Shown here one piece after another: positions 1-8,560 of a stretch of DNA of 64,000 nt; within the stretch, counting starts at the first letter, position 1, and the number at the start of each line of letters is the position of its first letter. A program made the position numbers and the translations under genes. The DNA is taken from NCBI GenBank assembly GCA_017411605.1, contig JAFQPR010000062.1:21713-85712 (forward strand). Reading direction: 5' to 3'. The stretch comes from Clostridia bacterium. Lineage in GTDB: Bacteria > Bacillota > Clostridia > Oscillospirales > CAG-272. The notes below the pieces were generated by a model. The model made no database searches, had not been told where the DNA came from, and saw only the letters and a program-made list of their open reading frames with translations.

Positions 1-1049
1 CCCTTTATACCGAAGCTTACTACACCGCAGGTGCCGTTCGGCATATACTTCTGCGTCAGCGGATAATACTTATTTGACTTGAGCGCAGGATAATTTACCC
101 AGGATATTTTCTCGTGAGCCTCGAGAAATTCGGCAACCTTCGTTGCATTAAGGCAGTGCCTTTCCATTCTTACGTGAAGGCTTTCAAGCCCGAGGTTCAA
201 AAGATATGCGCTCTGGGGTGCGGGTGTGCTTCCAAAGTCACGCATAAGCTGAGCCGTTGCCTTATAAATAAAGGCTCCTTCTTTGCCGAATTTTTCAGCG
301 TAGGTTATTCCGTGGTAGCTATCGTCGGGCGTACATAATCCCGGGAATTTTTCGGCGTGAGCCATCCAATCGAATTTACCCGAGTCAACAATGCATCCGC
401 CAACGGCAGAGCCGTGACCATCCATATACTTGGTCGTTGAATGAGTTACGATATCCGCGCCGAACTCAAATGGGCGGCAGTTTACGGGAGTTGCGAAGGT
501 ATTATCGATGATAAGAGGAATACCGTTTTTATGAGCGACACGCGCGAATTTCTCTATATCGAGAACCGTAAGCGCGGGATTTGCAATGGTTTCTCCAAAG
601 AGCGCCTTAGTATTGGGACGTATAGCCGCCTCAAGCTCCTCTTCGGTGCAATCGGGATCAACGAAGGTAAAATCTATGCCCATTTTCTTCATCGTTACGG
701 CAAATAGATTATACGTTCCGCCATAGATACTCGTTGAGGAAACGACGTGATCTCCTGCATTCGCGATATTGAATACCGCGAAAAAGTTTGCAGCCTGACC
801 CGAGGAAAGGAGCATCGCAGCGGTACCGCCCTCAAGAGCGCATATCTTAGCCGCAACCGCATCGCAGGTAGGATTCTGAAGTCTTGAATAGAAGTATCCC
901 GATGCCTCAAGATCAAAGAGCTTTCCCATATCCTCGCTGGTAGCATATTTAAAAGTAGTACTTTGAATGATAGGTATCTGACGGGGTTCTCCGTTCGCGG
1001 GAGTATAACCCGCCTGAACACATTTTGTTTCAATTTCGTAGTTTTTCAT
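1..1049 (-). CDS. metY: O-acetylhomoserine sulfhydrylase, C-terminus cut by window edge
   Basis: This is a PLP-dependent Cys/Met metabolism enzyme that makes homocysteine from O-acetylhomoserine and sulfide in the cytoplasm. Translation from the ATG at 1049 gives MKNYEIETKCVQAG and continues in frame to base 1 (349 residues), so roughly 80 C-terminal residues of the usual 425-430 are missing. Visible motifs are the N-terminal PIIQSTTFKY, the YSRLQNPT substrate region, SSGQAA, and STTKYMDGHG, whose Lys207 is the expected Schiff-base lysine. A longer open frame at 695-1033 on the same strand is out of frame with these motifs and is a shadow. The gene lies 55 bases downstream of the double-SGNH lipoprotein gene, with a GC-rich hairpin between them. 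Family assignment is firm; the choice of O-acetylhomoserine sulfhydrylase over cystathionine gamma-synthase rests on overall resemblance. Confidence 0.93.
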   Translation of the reverse strand, partial: MKNYEIETKCVQAGYTPANGEPRQIPIIQSTTFKYATSEDMGKLFDLEASGYFYSRLQNPTCDAVAAKICALEGGTAAMLLSSGQAANFFAVFNIANAGDHVVSSTSIYGGTYNLFAVTMKKMGIDFTFVDPDCTEEELEAAIRPNTKALFGETIANPALTVLDIEKFARVAHKNGIPLIIDNTFATPVNCRPFEFGADIVTHSTTKYMDGHGSAVGGCIVDSGKFDWMAHAEKFPGLCTPDDSYHGITYAEKFGKEGAFIYKATAQLMRDFGSTPAPQSAYLLNLGLESLHVRMERHCLNATKVAEFLEAHEKISWVNYPALKSNKYYPLTQKYMPNGTCGVVSFGIK

Positions 1050-1065
1050 TTCTTTACACTTTCTA

Positions 1066-1088
1066 TGCGGGGTGAAGATCACCCCGCA
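1066..1088 (-). other. Perfect 10-bp GC-rich hairpin between the lipoprotein gene and metY
   Basis: The arms TGCGGGGTGA and TCACCCCGCA flank a three-base loop. It lies 16 bases downstream of the lipoprotein stop and 16 bases upstream of the metY start. No T run follows the stem on the minus strand, so it does not look like a standard intrinsic terminator. It may stabilise or separate the two messages. Confidence 0.6.
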
Positions 1089-1104
1089 CATAATAAAATT
1101 TAAA

Positions 1105-4100
1105 TTATTTTATTCCGTACTCTGAAAGAAACGCATTGTATGCAGTTTCATTTTCGGATTTCACGGCGAGCTCAACATTGTAAACAGCAACGTTCATCTG
1201 AAGAGCGCCTATATTAAAGAACTCAAGAACAGGATTATCAAAGGTCTCCATAAGCGTACCGTTTATATACCAATAAGCTTTGCCGTTATTAACTACTACA
1301 GCCCAATCGAGGACTAAAAGACTATTCGCATCAAAAAGCGCGGCGCCTGCGGTCTTGTCATTTTTATTTGCAAGTCCTGTCGCTGTATAACCTGCACCAA
1401 GAACTCCGTCATTCGAACTGTCCCAGAGTAAAAATCTATATCCGGAACTGAATCTAAACTGAAGATGAGCATTTGATTTATTGATTGCGGTGATAGCAAG
1501 TGTACCCTTGATCGCATAGTTGTTGGTAAGAGCGGCACCGTTTGCATCGGTGTAATTTTTTCCGGTTCCGTTTATATTAGAGCTGTTGCCGTAGGAATTA
1601 ATGAGTAACGCATTCGGATCTGCTACTGCCATAATAATCTTATTGTATTCTGCAAATCTAGCGTTATATTCTTCTTCGTTCTCGGATTTTACCGTCAGAT
1701 CAACGTCATATATCGCGAGGTCCATTTCAAGGGCACCAACGTTGAAATATTGAAGTGTAGGAGAATCAAATTTTTCCAAAAGAGTATTATTGATAAACCA
1801 ATAAGCCTTGCCGTTATCTACAACTATAGACCAATTGAGAGTAAGCTCGCTCGTAGCATCAAAAAGAACCGCGCCCGGCGTTTTATCGTTCTTAGTTGTC
1901 AACCCCGTTGCAATATAACCCGCGCCAAGCTTTCCGTCCATATCCGCATCCCAAAGAAGGAATCTGAAGCCTTGACTGAATCTGAACTGAATATGAGGCT
2001 TTGCGGAAGCATTAGAAGCCGTAACGGTAAGAGTTCCGCTTATAATGTAGTTATTCGTAAGAGCGCTACCGTCTGCCGCTGTATAATACTTTCCGACCGA
2101 GTTAATATCCCCGCCGACACCGTAATTCTTTATATAGTGAGCATTCGGGTCGTCCGTAATTGAAGGAACGTAGTTTTCAACGCCTCTAACTTCATTGAGT
2201 ATTGCGCGGATCTCATCATACGCAGCGAGTGTAGGATGAGAAAGGTCTGTCGAAAGATAAGAGCTCTGCTTAATTACGCCGTTCGAATCAACAAATACCG
2301 ACATAGTGTCAACATATGTAAACCAATCTTTACTTTCAGCATACTCTTTAATTCTTGCGGTGAGCTCAGGCGCCTTAACTGTTGAACTATTGTAATAAGC
2401 CGTTCCCGCAGTATATCCGTTCTTCTTAGGCTCAACGCCTATGAAGTAGATCTTAACGTCGGGAAGAGCTTCTTTATACTTTTCGCAAAGGGCAGTGATT
2501 CTTGCGTAAAGCTCATCGACGGTAAGAGGACCGTGGTGAACGTCATTGAAGCCGATATGCACAACTATTTCCTTCGGCTCCATAGGATATACTATACGCT
2601 CGGAAACCACCTCAAGGTCATCTATCTGAGAGGAAGAAATACCCATAAGGAATGCTTTTTCATTCGGGAAGTCAGAATAGAAGTCGGACCAGAAGGGGGG
2701 CTTTTCAATTTTATATCCGTCAAAGTAAGAATCTCCAACGAAAATAATACCACCCTTATTCTCTTCTTTGATAATGTATTCCTCGTAATACTGAACCTTA
2801 GTTTCCGCTTGAACATCACCTGTAAAAGTGGATACGTTCACCGTAAACGTCTGCGCTTCATGGTACTGCGTGGATGCGGTGACTGTAACGCTAAATGCTT
2901 CTTCGTATACACCCGTTGCGTATATTTTACCGTTTTCAACGAAAACGTTCGCATTATCCGTCACATACGTAACCTCGGTTGCATAATCGGGATTAGAGAA
3001 GGTTACCTTTATTTCCTTGCCCGCATAGTTAGAATAAATTGACGAAGGTGCTTCTACGGAAAACGTTCCGTAGTCAACAGGAGCATCGGGAATCTCTGTT
3101 CCACCACCGGGATTCTCGGGAGTCTGTGTTCCACCGTTAGGATCCTCGGGGTCAACTACAGGAGTATCTCCTGTTCCATCTCCGTCACTCGGCTGATCGG
3201 GATCTGCGGGAGCGTTAGCTGCCGCTCTAGCTTCATTAATTATCTCACGAATTTCATCATACGCAGGAAGAGTCGGATGAGAAAGGTCTGTCGAAAGATA
3301 AGAGCTCTGCTTTATTACTCCGTTAGAATCGACAAAGACAGGCATTGTTTCAAGATAAATAAACCAATCGTGCTCTTCCGCATACGCCTTTATCATATCT
3401 GTTACTATGGGGGCTCTAAGCGTCGAGGTCATATAATACTGAGTTCCCTCGGTATATCCGTTTTTCTTAGGTTCAATACCCATAAAGTAGATTTTTACAT
3501 CCGGGAGCTGTTCTTTATATTTCTCGCAGAGAGCTACGATCCTTGAGTAAAGCTCATCGGTGGAAAGAGTTCCGCTATGAACGTCATTAAAGCCAATGTG
3601 TAAAACTATCTCTTTCGGCTCCATAGGGTATACGATACGCTCGGAAACTATCTCAAGGTTATCAATCTGAGCCTGCGAAATACCTAAAAGGAACGCTTTC
3701 TCATCGGCATAATCCTCATAGAAATCAGACCAGAATGAAGGCTTTCCATCTCTGAGCTGACCCGAGAAATAAGAGTCACCGATAAATATAAGACCGCCTT
3801 TATTCTCTTCTTTTATTATGTTCTGTTCATAATAAAGCAAGGTTTTTTCAATATTGATTCCGTCATCATAATTGGAGACCTCAATGGTAAAGCGCTGCGG
3901 CTCGTGATGCTCGGATACCGCTGTAACCGTAACCGTTTCGGGCGTATTAAACATTCCTGTTGCTGAAATTATTCCGTTATTTACCGTAACCTTGCTGTTA
4001 TTAGTCGTGAAGGTCACGTCCGATGCATATTCGGGATTAGTAAAGGTTACCTTTATTTCCTTGCCCGAATAGTTCGAGTAAATTGATTTTGGAGCGTCTA

Positions 4101-4506
4101 TTATCATAGTACCTTTATCCACGGGCTTTTCATCCTCATTAGAATCCTCACCGCCGTCATCCGGACTGTTACCTTCATCAGACGGAACGTCAACCTTGTC
4201 ACCAAGCAAAACTATTACCTTGAATTCCGTTTCAACGTTTCCGTATTTAACGGTTACTACGGTCGTAGTTTCCGCTACGAGAGCTTTCAGAATTCCGTAT
4301 TCGATGGAAATGTTATTTCCCGAATAGGAATATTCTACAGTTTCATTCTTAAGACCGGTATTCACCGAGGTAGGAAGTTCAACCTCCTCTCCGTATTTCA
4401 TCGTTATATCGGGAAAATCGATCTTTGGCATAAGTGCATCGCAGCTTGAAAGCAAAAGCATCGCCATACAAGTTATAATTATCAAAAAACAAAGAATTTT
4501 CTTCAT
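1105..4506 (-). CDS. Secreted lipoprotein with two SGNH/GDSL esterase domains
   Basis: The 1133-residue product starts with a lipoprotein signal ending in LLLSSC (Cys22), so it should be tethered outside the membrane. Order: Ig-like segments about 30-100 and 130-210; SGNH domain 1 about 230-425; an Asp/Pro/Gly linker about 435-475; a second Ig-like segment; SGNH domain 2 about 575-765; then two C-terminal repeats of about 170 residues (786-955 and 960-1133). Each SGNH domain shows GDSYF (nucleophiles near Ser245 and Ser593), HIGFNDVH (the Asn block) and DLSHPTL (the catalytic Asp-x-x-His block), so both look active. Such domains de-esterify acetylated glycans, but the substrate cannot be read from sequence. 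The C-terminal repeats, with RFSxGxRFLLWD, look like a beta-sandwich of LamG or carbohydrate-binding type; that is inference. ATG at 4506 is preceded by an AAGGGAA-like ribosome site. Confidence 0.88.
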   Translation of the reverse strand: MKKILCFLIIITCMAMLLLSSCDALMPKIDFPDITMKYGEEVELPTSVNTGLKNETVEYSYSGNNISIEYGILKALVAETTTVVTVKYGNVETEFKVIVLLGDKVDVPSDEGNSPDDGGEDSNEDEKPVDKGTMIIDAPKSIYSNYSGKEIKVTFTNPEYASDVTFTTNNSKVTVNNGIISATGMFNTPETVTVTAVSEHHEPQRFTIEVSNYDDGINIEKTLLYYEQNIIKEENKGGLIFIGDSYFSGQLRDGKPSFWSDFYEDYADEKAFLLGISQAQIDNLEIVSERIVYPMEPKEIVLHIGFNDVHSGTLSTDELYSRIVALCEKYKEQLPDVKIYFMGIEPKKNGYTEGTQYYMTSTLRAPIVTDMIKAYAEEHDWFIYLETMPVFVDSNGVIKQSSYLSTDLSHPTLPAYDEIREIINEARAAANAPADPDQPSDGDGTGDTPVVDPEDPNGGTQTPENPGGGTEIPDAPVDYGTFSVEAPSSIYSNYAGKEIKVTFSNPDYATEVTYVTDNANVFVENGKIYATGVYEEAFSVTVTASTQYHEAQTFTVNVSTFTGDVQAETKVQYYEEYIIKEENKGGIIFVGDSYFDGYKIEKPPFWSDFYSDFPNEKAFLMGISSSQIDDLEVVSERIVYPMEPKEIVVHIGFNDVHHGPLTVDELYARITALCEKYKEALPDVKIYFIGVEPKKNGYTAGTAYYNSSTVKAPELTARIKEYAESKDWFTYVDTMSVFVDSNGVIKQSSYLSTDLSHPTLAAYDEIRAILNEVRGVENYVPSITDDPNAHYIKNYGVGGDINSVGKYYTAADGSALTNNYIISGTLTVTASNASAKPHIQFRFSQGFRFLLWDADMDGKLGAGYIATGLTTKNDKTPGAVLFDATSELTLNWSIVVDNGKAYWFINNTLLEKFDSPTLQYFNVGALEMDLAIYDVDLTVKSENEEEYNARFAEYNKIIMAVADPNALLINSYGNSSNINGTGKNYTDANGAALTNNYAIKGTLAITAINKSNAHLQFRFSSGYRFLLWDSSNDGVLGAGYTATGLANKNDKTAGAALFDANSLLVLDWAVVVNNGKAYWYINGTLMETFDNPVLEFFNIGALQMNVAVYNVELAVKSENETAYNAFLSEYGIK

Positions 4507-4558
4507 AAGATTCCCTTCTTTCCTTAGTAATTATTTCGAGAATTTCTGCTATATAACT

Positions 4559-4587
4559 ATATTATCACAAAAGTATAAAAAAAGCAA
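4559..4587 (-). promoter_or_regulatory. Sigma-A promoter for the SGNH lipoprotein gene
   Basis: Read on the minus strand, TTGCTT is separated by 17 bases from TAATAT, about 50 bases upstream of the lipoprotein start. Confidence 0.65.
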
Positions 4588-4734
4588 TAAATTTTTAAAA
4601 TATCTTATTTAAAGGCTTTAAAAACGTTTTCATATTTTACATCAAAAAACCCTTGAGCTTAAGAATTCTTCATCTTTTTTGATAGCTTTAATTGTGAATT
4701 TTTTTAAAAAAGATAAATTGTTTTGAAAGTAATA

Positions 4735-4763
4735 TTGAAAATCGGTTTTGTATATGATAAAAT
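4735..4763 (+). promoter_or_regulatory. Sigma-A promoter for the glycyl-radical enzyme operon
   Basis: TTGAAA, a 17-base spacer and TAAAAT lie about 48 bases upstream of the membrane-protein start at 4811. Confidence 0.6.
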
Positions 4764-4810
4764 TAAAAAGGAAAACTATGAACAAGAACAAAACACATAC
4801 GGAGTAATAT

Positions 4811-5386
4811 ATGAAAAGCATTTACATACTATCAACCAAGCTTTGGGTATATCTGACAGAGATACCCGTGCTAATTTTACTATGGGTTTCAATAAGCACA
4901 AATCATCTTGCGGAAGGGACTTTGAAATATTATCCGCTGATAATCTTCTTATCTCTTGCCGTCGTATTTATAATGGTATATTTTTTCAGCGTTATTTCCA
5001 TAAGCTGTGAAGAAATAAGGTATCACGGACTCTTTTCTTCAAGGGACAGCGCTTTTATAACAGAAAACAAAACTTTGGTAATACGGATAAAACCACGAAG
5101 AAATTTGGATATTGAACTTTACGGAGATGCAGGCGCGGAGCCCGCATTTGATTGGATGAAGGCAGACGACGTTATACACCGTGATATATGCCTTTTCCGC
5201 GGACGAGCTAACGGCTCGGTCGGTACAGCTAAGAGAATTCTGAAGTTTTTTAACGTACCGGAAGAAGAGCGCATAAGCGCCATGAATGACGGGTTTTCTT
5301 ACGAAGATGATGCCATACGTGTTAATTCTTGCCAAAAAAACGAGGTCTTTGAAATCTCGCTAAGTTTTAAAATAACAATAGTTTGA
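4811..5386 (+). CDS. Small two-helix membrane protein of unknown function
   Basis: The 191-residue protein starts at an ATG preceded by ACGGAGTA, a good ribosome site. Two hydrophobic helices (about 10-30 and 40-65) are followed by a soluble, probably cytoplasmic domain of about 120 residues rich in charged residues. I do not recognise the family; the layout resembles small two-helix proteins with a PH-like C-terminal domain, but no motif proves this. It is first in an operon: the glycyl-radical enzyme begins only 20 bases after its stop. An accessory role at the membrane for the radical enzyme is possible but not shown by sequence. Confidence 0.7.
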   Translation: MKSIYILSTKLWVYLTEIPVLILLWVSISTNHLAEGTLKYYPLIIFLSLAVVFIMVYFFSVISISCEEIRYHGLFSSRDSAFITENKTLVIRIKPRRNLDIELYGDAGAEPAFDWMKADDVIHRDICLFRGRANGSVGTAKRILKFFNVPEEERISAMNDGFSYEDDAIRVNSCQKNEVFEISLSFKITIV

Positions 5387-5406
5387 TAATATTAGAGGAT
5401 AAACGA

Positions 5407-7386
5407 ATGATGAACAAAGCACTTTATAATTTCTATATAGTTGATCGCTCTTACAGAGAGATGTATCGCAAAGAATTTGACAGAAATCTTGCAGAAGAAT
5501 TTCATTCAGCAGATCTTTCCGATGAGGAAAGACTTATACGCCGTTTCGAGCTCCTATGCGAAAAAGAGGTTGCTCATATTCACGACTTTGAAAAGATAGT
5601 AATGCTCAGAACAAACAAGAACATTCCCGAGTGCTTCACCGACGGGGAATGGGCAGAACGCAGAAAAAATCATTATATTCACGAAAACGGTTACGTATCT
5701 AATCTCAGTCCGAATTACGCAAAGGTTATAGAAAAAGGGCTTTTACACTTCCGCAAAGACGCAAACGAATACGGCGTGCGCGCTATAGATGCATGCTTAT
5801 CGGTATGCGACAGGTATCTTGAAGAAGCGAGGAAGCAGGACAGGCAAGACCTCGTTAAGATTTTTTCTCAAATCCCAAGATACGGCGCACGAAATTTCCG
5901 CGAAGCGCTTCAGTTTTTCCGTATAATTCACTTCTTCCTTTGGCTTGAGGGAGATTATCACAACACTGTCGGTCGATTCGACCAATATATGTACCCCTAC
6001 TTTATTGCTGATATTGAGCGCGGTGTTTATACAAAGGAAACAGCTCTCGACCTCATTGAAGACTTCTTTATCTCCTTTAACAAGGACTCAGATCTCTACG
6101 TCGGAGTTCAGCAGGGTGATAACGGGCAAAGTATGGTCCTCGGTGGAACGGACAAGGATGGGAACGATACGTACAATATGCTATCCGAGCTTTGCCTTAT
6201 TGCATCCGAAGAACTCAAACTAATAGATCCTAAGATAAATCTCAGAGTCAGTAAAAACACTCCCCTTTCTGTCTTCGAGCAATGCACAAAGCTGACACGC
6301 GCAGGACTCGGCTTCCCTCAGTATTCCAATGATGACGTCGTTATTCCCGCGCTCATCAAATACGGATATGCTCCCGAGGATGCTATAAATTACGTTGTTG
6401 CGGCGTGCTGGGAATTCATTATTCCCGGAGTCGGAAACGATATCGCAAATATCGGAGCACTTAACTTCCCCGCCGTTATCGACCGCGCTATAAGGGAGGC
6501 AATTGGCAGCGCGAAGGGCTTTAATGAGCTTTTAGAGCGCACCCGTTCGCTGATTTTTGAGGAATGCGATAAAATCAGAGCCTCAATTCACGACGTGCTC
6601 GTTGCGCCTTCTCATTTTATGGATATTCTCAGAGACGGCAAGAAATATAACAATTTCGGTATTCACGGCTCAGGAATAGCTTCTGCGGCAGATGCGCTTG
6701 TCGCCGTTAAAAAATATGTATTTGACGAAGGTTCGGTTACACCCGAAAGACTTATTTCCGCGCTTGATTCAAACTTTGAGTCAGATGCCGAGCTTCTTCA
6801 CAAGCTCAGATTTGAAGCACCAAAAATGGGGCATGCTGATCCCGAGGTTGACAAGCTCGCAGGATTTATAATCAACACATTTGCAGATGCGCTTGACGGA
6901 AAAACCAACTGTCTCGGCGGCTGCTACAGAGCGGGCAGCGGCACTGCAATGTATTATCTCTGGCACGCGCGCGAACTTGGCGCAACGGCTGACGGAAGAT
7001 TTGCATCAGAGCCCTTCGGTACAAATTTCTCACCAAATCTTTTTGCAAAGATCCCCGGTCCCATTTCGGTTATTGAGTCGTTTACCGCAAACGATATGAC
7101 GAGAAATATGAATGGCGGTCCCCTTACCCTTGAGTTTGCATCAAGCATTTTCAACAACGAAGAAAGTATGCGAAAGGTTGCGGAGCTTATAAAATATTTC
7201 ATTATGAGAGGCGGTCACCAGCTTCAGCTTAATGCCGTTAACCTCGATACAATGAAAGCTGCTCAGAAAAACCCCGAGCTTTATCGCAATCTTGTTGTAC
7301 GAATATGGGGTTGGTCTGCTTACTTCGTTGAGCTTGACCGCGAATTCCAGAATCACGTTATGCTAAGACAGGAATACACCGTTTAA
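5407..7386 (+). CDS. Glycyl-radical enzyme, pyruvate formate-lyase-like, CxE type, substrate unknown
   Basis: The 659-residue product begins at the ATG at 5407 (AGAGGAT six bases upstream); an in-frame TTG at 5383 overlaps the previous gene and lacks a ribosome site. The thiyl-radical loop reads VVAACWEFIIPG, with Cys334 and Glu336 in the Cys-x-Glu arrangement typical of glycyl-radical dehydratases and lyases rather than the Cys-Cys of true pyruvate formate-lyase. The C-terminal radical site reads VVRIWGWSAYF with Gly635, about 25 residues from the end as expected. At 659 residues it is clearly shorter than PFL (about 760), HypD (about 790) or CutC-like enzymes, so it belongs to a compact branch whose substrate I cannot name. 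It is oxygen-sensitive by family and activated by the gene that overlaps its stop. No microcompartment shell genes are nearby. Confidence 0.9.
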   Translation: MMNKALYNFYIVDRSYREMYRKEFDRNLAEEFHSADLSDEERLIRRFELLCEKEVAHIHDFEKIVMLRTNKNIPECFTDGEWAERRKNHYIHENGYVSNLSPNYAKVIEKGLLHFRKDANEYGVRAIDACLSVCDRYLEEARKQDRQDLVKIFSQIPRYGARNFREALQFFRIIHFFLWLEGDYHNTVGRFDQYMYPYFIADIERGVYTKETALDLIEDFFISFNKDSDLYVGVQQGDNGQSMVLGGTDKDGNDTYNMLSELCLIASEELKLIDPKINLRVSKNTPLSVFEQCTKLTRAGLGFPQYSNDDVVIPALIKYGYAPEDAINYVVAACWEFIIPGVGNDIANIGALNFPAVIDRAIREAIGSAKGFNELLERTRSLIFEECDKIRASIHDVLVAPSHFMDILRDGKKYNNFGIHGSGIASAADALVAVKKYVFDEGSVTPERLISALDSNFESDAELLHKLRFEAPKMGHADPEVDKLAGFIINTFADALDGKTNCLGGCYRAGSGTAMYYLWHARELGATADGRFASEPFGTNFSPNLFAKIPGPISVIESFTANDMTRNMNGGPLTLEFASSIFNNEESMRKVAELIKYFIMRGGHQLQLNAVNLDTMKAAQKNPELYRNLVVRIWGWSAYFVELDREFQNHVMLRQEYTV

Positions 7387-8210
7387 TGAAGGCTACGATT
7401 TTTGATATTAAGGAATTTGCGTTAAACGACGGCGAGGGCATCCGTACTACGGTCTTTTTCAAGGGTTGCCCACTTCGCTGCGCCTGGTGCCACAATCCCG
7501 AGGGGCTATCCCCTGCCCCCGAGCTTTACATAAAAAAGAACGGCTGCAGGAACTGCGGCTTATGTAAAAAGGATTGCAGGCATCCCGAATGCAAGCCTTT
7601 TGGCAGATGTATCCATATCTGCCCTATGGATCTTGTTTCAGTGGCAGGGCGCGAATGGAATGTTAACGAGCTTTACGACATGCTAATGCGTGGCAAAGCC
7701 ATTTATGAGTCAACGGGGGGCGGTGTGACCTTCTCCGGCGGAGAGCCTCTTATGCAAAGCGAGTTTTTATTTGAAATTCTCGAAATGCTTCGAGGAAAAG
7801 TACATACTGCGATTGAGACCTCAGGGTTCGCAAGTGAAAATGTATTCAAAAAAATCGCATCTGCTTGCGACTTTGTTATAATGGATATAAAATTCATCTC
7901 CGGTGAACTTCACAAAAAATATACGGGCTGCTCAAACGAAAAGATACTTGATAATGCAAAATGGCTTATAAGGTCTAACATTCCGCATCTTTTCAGAACT
8001 CCGCTTATTCCCACAATAACCGATACAGAAGATAATCTTCGAGCAATTTCCGATTTTATCGGAGAAGAAAAAATTGAGCTCTTAAAGTATAACACCTTAG
8101 CTTCCGCAAAATACGCAAGCGTTGGCAGAGTATTTGATTTAAATATTTCCAGCGAAGAAGTAAGCATCCCGAATGTTTCGTTTTTCAAAAACGCTACTGT
8201 AAGAAAATAG
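7386..8210 (+). CDS. Glycyl-radical enzyme activating enzyme (radical SAM)
   Basis: The 274-residue PflA-type protein uses S-adenosylmethionine and a [4Fe-4S] cluster to place the radical on the partner enzyme's glycine. The cluster motif GCPLRCAWCHNPEG gives Cys28, Cys32 and Cys35 in the CxxxCxxC spacing. A Cys-rich insert at about 52-80, starting CRNCGLCKKDC, should carry extra iron-sulfur clusters, as in activases of the dehydratase-type glycyl-radical enzymes; PflA itself lacks this insert. GGGVTFSGGEP is the usual SAM-binding glycine motif. Its ATG overlaps the stop of the glycyl-radical enzyme by one base (TAATG), so the two are translationally coupled. The operon ends at the terminator at 8283-8316. 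Confidence 0.95.
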   Translation: MKATIFDIKEFALNDGEGIRTTVFFKGCPLRCAWCHNPEGLSPAPELYIKKNGCRNCGLCKKDCRHPECKPFGRCIHICPMDLVSVAGREWNVNELYDMLMRGKAIYESTGGGVTFSGGEPLMQSEFLFEILEMLRGKVHTAIETSGFASENVFKKIASACDFVIMDIKFISGELHKKYTGCSNEKILDNAKWLIRSNIPHLFRTPLIPTITDTEDNLRAISDFIGEEKIELLKYNTLASAKYASVGRVFDLNISSEEVSIPNVSFFKNATVRK

Positions 8211-8282
8211 CTTGTTAAAAAATACAATTTAATAGCAAAATAGCATCGATATGTAAATTCATTTTTACATATCGAAAGAAAA

Positions 8283-8316
8283 ACCCGTGTGCCTTTCGAC
8301 ACACGGGTCTTTTTTT
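8283..8316. terminator. Bidirectional intrinsic terminator
   Basis: A 9-bp stem ACCCGTGTG/CACACGGGT with an 8-base loop is followed by a T run on the plus strand and by TTTTTCTTTC on the minus strand. It serves both the glycyl-radical operon and the converging 2016-residue membrane protein gene. Confidence 0.9.
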
Positions 8317-8337
8317 ATGTCAAGCTATATTTCAGCT

Positions 8338-8560
8338 TTATACATATTTTTTAGCTACACCGCCTGCAAGAGTAATCATCTTAACAGCCTGGAGCGAGAA
8401 CTTATCTGCTTCAACGGTCAAGCACTTAGTCATTGTACCGTTAGCAAGCACCTTAAGTCTGCCTGCGGCCTTATTAACGATTCTCTTAGCCTTGAGTGCA
8501 TCGAGAGTTACGACTTCTCCGTCCTCGAAGTTAGCGCAGATCTGGTCGATATTAACTTCA
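8338..8560 (-). other. uL15-like C-terminal domain within the giant membrane protein
   Basis: About 74 residues align by eye with the conserved C-terminal part of bacterial uL15: the VNxDxLxxFEDGxVVT block, then KVLxNGxxTKxLTV, then a KFS-containing helix ending with AGG. A separate functional rplO would normally sit in the ribosomal protein operon, which is not in this window, so this is a domain re-use rather than the ribosomal gene. Confidence 0.72.

Larger units (their letters stand above)
4507..4810. other. Divergent intergenic region, AT-rich
   Basis: This 304-base gap separates two divergent transcription units. It holds one promoter facing each way (listed separately) and no convincing small gene, RNA or repeat. 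Confidence 0.7.

Noticed and set aside
5383-5406. TTG start for the glycyl-radical enzyme
   Set aside because: It overlaps the preceding stop and has no ribosome site, while the ATG at 5407 has AGAGGAT at the right distance.
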